A stretch of 64,000 bases of DNA, from NCBI RefSeq assembly GCF_049977365.1, contig NZ_JBNGEN010000006.1, positions 1 through 64,000 on the forward strand, given 5' to 3'. This document shows positions 63,045 through 64,000 of the stretch, piece by piece. The position numbers and the translations under genes were made by a program. Source of the DNA: Brachymonas sp049977365 (lineage in GTDB: Bacteria > Pseudomonadota > Gammaproteobacteria > Burkholderiales > Burkholderiaceae_C). Within the stretch, counting starts at the first letter, position 1. Each line of letters opens with the position of its first letter. The notes beneath the pieces are model-generated. The model did no database searches, was not told where the DNA came from, and saw only the letters and a program-made list of their open reading frames with translations.

Positions 63045-64000
63045 ATGAACCGTTATCCGGTCTGGAAATACGCCATCATGCTGGTGGCGCTGCTGGTGGG
63101 GCTGATCTACACCCTGCCCAACTTCTTCGGCGAGGCGCCGGCGGTGCAGGTGTCGCCGGCCAAGTCGGTGGTCAAGGTGGATCCGTCCGTGCAGGACAAG
63201 GTGAAGGCGGCCCTGGCGGCTGCCCAGCTCAGTCCGGACATGACCACGGTCGAGGCCGATTCGATGCGGGTGCGCTTCACCTCCACCGATGCGCAGATCA
63301 AGGCGCGCGACGTGATCGAGAAGACGCTCAACACCGATCCCACCGATCCCTCCTACGTGGTGGCACTCAATCTGGTGTCCCGGTCGCCTGCCTGGCTGAC
63401 GGCGCTGCATGCAGCGCCGATGTATCTGGGGCTGGACCTGCGGGGGGGCGTGCACTTCATGCTCCAGGTGGACATGAAGACTGCAGTGTCCAAGCGGCTC
63501 GACACCATTGCCGGCGACGTGAAGGCGCTGCTGCGCGACAAGAGCCTGCGCTATGACGCCGTGGCCCGTGCGGGAGACACCGTGCAGGTGAACTTCGCCG
63601 ATGCCACTGCGGCCGAAAGTGCCAGGAACGCCATCGAAGACGCGATGCCCGACATGCAGGTGACGCAGGGGACGGCTCCGACCGGACAGGTGCAGCTCGT
63701 GGTGGGCTACAAGCCGCCGGCACTCGTCAAGTTCGAGGAGCAGGCTCTCAAGCAGAACATCATGACCCTGCACAACCGGATCAACGAGCTGGGCGTGGCC
63801 GAGCCGGTGATCCAGCAGCAGGGGCTCGACCGTGTGGTCGTGCAGCTGCCGGGCGTGCAGGACACGGCCAAGGCCAAGGAAATCCTCGGACGCACCGCGA
63901 CCCTTGAGGTGCGCATGGTCGACGAAAGCACCGAAGGCCATGCTGCAGAAGCCGGCAGCGGACCGGTGCCCTTCGGCAGCGAGAAGTTCAATGACCGCAG
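63045..64000 (+). CDS. secD: Protein translocase subunit SecD (5' part; runs off the window)
   Basis: The first 318 residues are in the window and the frame is open at its edge. TM1 YAIMLVALLVGLIYTLPNFFGEAP and the P1 periplasmic head with LGLDLRGGVHFMLQVDM are hallmarks of SecD; the usual length is about 620. SecD, with SecF and YajC, uses the proton gradient to help proteins leave the Sec channel. GGAAAG lies a little far upstream of the ATG. Confidence 0.96.
   Translation, partial: MNRYPVWKYAIMLVALLVGLIYTLPNFFGEAPAVQVSPAKSVVKVDPSVQDKVKAALAAAQLSPDMTTVEADSMRVRFTSTDAQIKARDVIEKTLNTDPTDPSYVVALNLVSRSPAWLTALHAAPMYLGLDLRGGVHFMLQVDMKTAVSKRLDTIAGDVKALLRDKSLRYDAVARAGDTVQVNFADATAAESARNAIEDAMPDMQVTQGTAPTGQVQLVVGYKPPALVKFEEQALKQNIMTLHNRINELGVAEPVIQQQGLDRVVVQLPGVQDTAKAKEILGRTATLEVRMVDESTEGHAAEAGSGPVPFGSEKFNDR

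Overview
The window is high-GC DNA, densely coding on both strands, with gene content typical of a beta-proteobacterium of the order Burkholderiales. Pointers are the dusB-fis-purH order, the mnmG-rsmG-parA-parB block, an FMN-riboswitch-controlled stand-alone ribB, a tandem glycine riboswitch ahead of gcvTHP, a PglL-type O-oligosaccharyltransferase, and NodT-type outer-membrane lipoproteins. A Comamonadaceae-like host is a reasonable guess, but genus cannot be fixed from sequence reading alone. I see no rRNA, tRNA, CRISPR array or intact insertion sequence.

Layout. 1-7.9 kb: about 1 kb without a gene, then an RND efflux operon (outer-membrane lipoprotein, adaptor, SRPBCC protein, RND pump, small membrane protein). 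7.9-9.2 kb: a two-gene FTR1/cupredoxin iron-uptake unit behind a Fur-like box. 9.3-10.5 kb: ribB with its FMN riboswitch. 10.6-15.6 kb: a MacA-MacB-outer-membrane-factor operon. 15.6-18.0 kb: an AT-rich accessory islet encoding a four-helix membrane protein and a candidate secreted toxin. The toxin has a putative His/Cys papain-like N-domain and a C-terminus resembling the XVIPCD secretion signal of Xanthomonadales-type T4SS effectors; this is the most interesting locus. 18.1-22.3 kb: a CoA-transferase, a barnase/barstar-like pair and a metallophosphatase. 22.5-27.6 kb: glycine cleavage genes. 27.8-32.1 kb: a glycine-zipper lipoprotein, a YqaA-like protein, dusB-fis and purH.

32.2-39.7 kb holds a zinc-type binding protein, a porin-like barrel and a Fur-family regulator that together look like a metal regulon. 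It also holds a universal stress protein, a uracil permease-like transporter, a lipocalin, a bacterioferritin-like protein, and Lrp- and NsrR-type regulators. 39.8-47.5 kb is a four-gene exporter (outer-membrane factor, HlyD adaptor, RbbA-type double ATPase/permease, ABC-2 permease) divergent from a TetR regulator. 47.5-54.2 kb ends in a copper module: cueR-yceI-copZ opposite copA, with two CueR-type 19-bp-spacer promoters. 54.2-60.2 kb is chromosome-partition territory: mnmG-rsmG-parA-hydrolase-parB with three parS sites inside mnmG and rsmG, preceded by a gene-free stretch carrying a perfect DnaA box. 60.4-64 kb: pglL-like ligase, yajC and the start of secD.

How the genes work together. Three tripartite exporters each bring their own NodT-like outer-membrane lipoprotein. 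Metal handling recurs: iron import by FTR1, iron storage by the ferritin-like protein, zinc-type binding with a Fur-family regulator, and copper export by CopZ/CopA under CueR. Regulation visible in the DNA includes two riboswitches, a Fur-like box, two CueR promoters, a TetR-type operator and several terminators. Start codons were chosen from ribosome-binding sites, 4-base overlaps and signal peptides where possible; doubtful ones are flagged.
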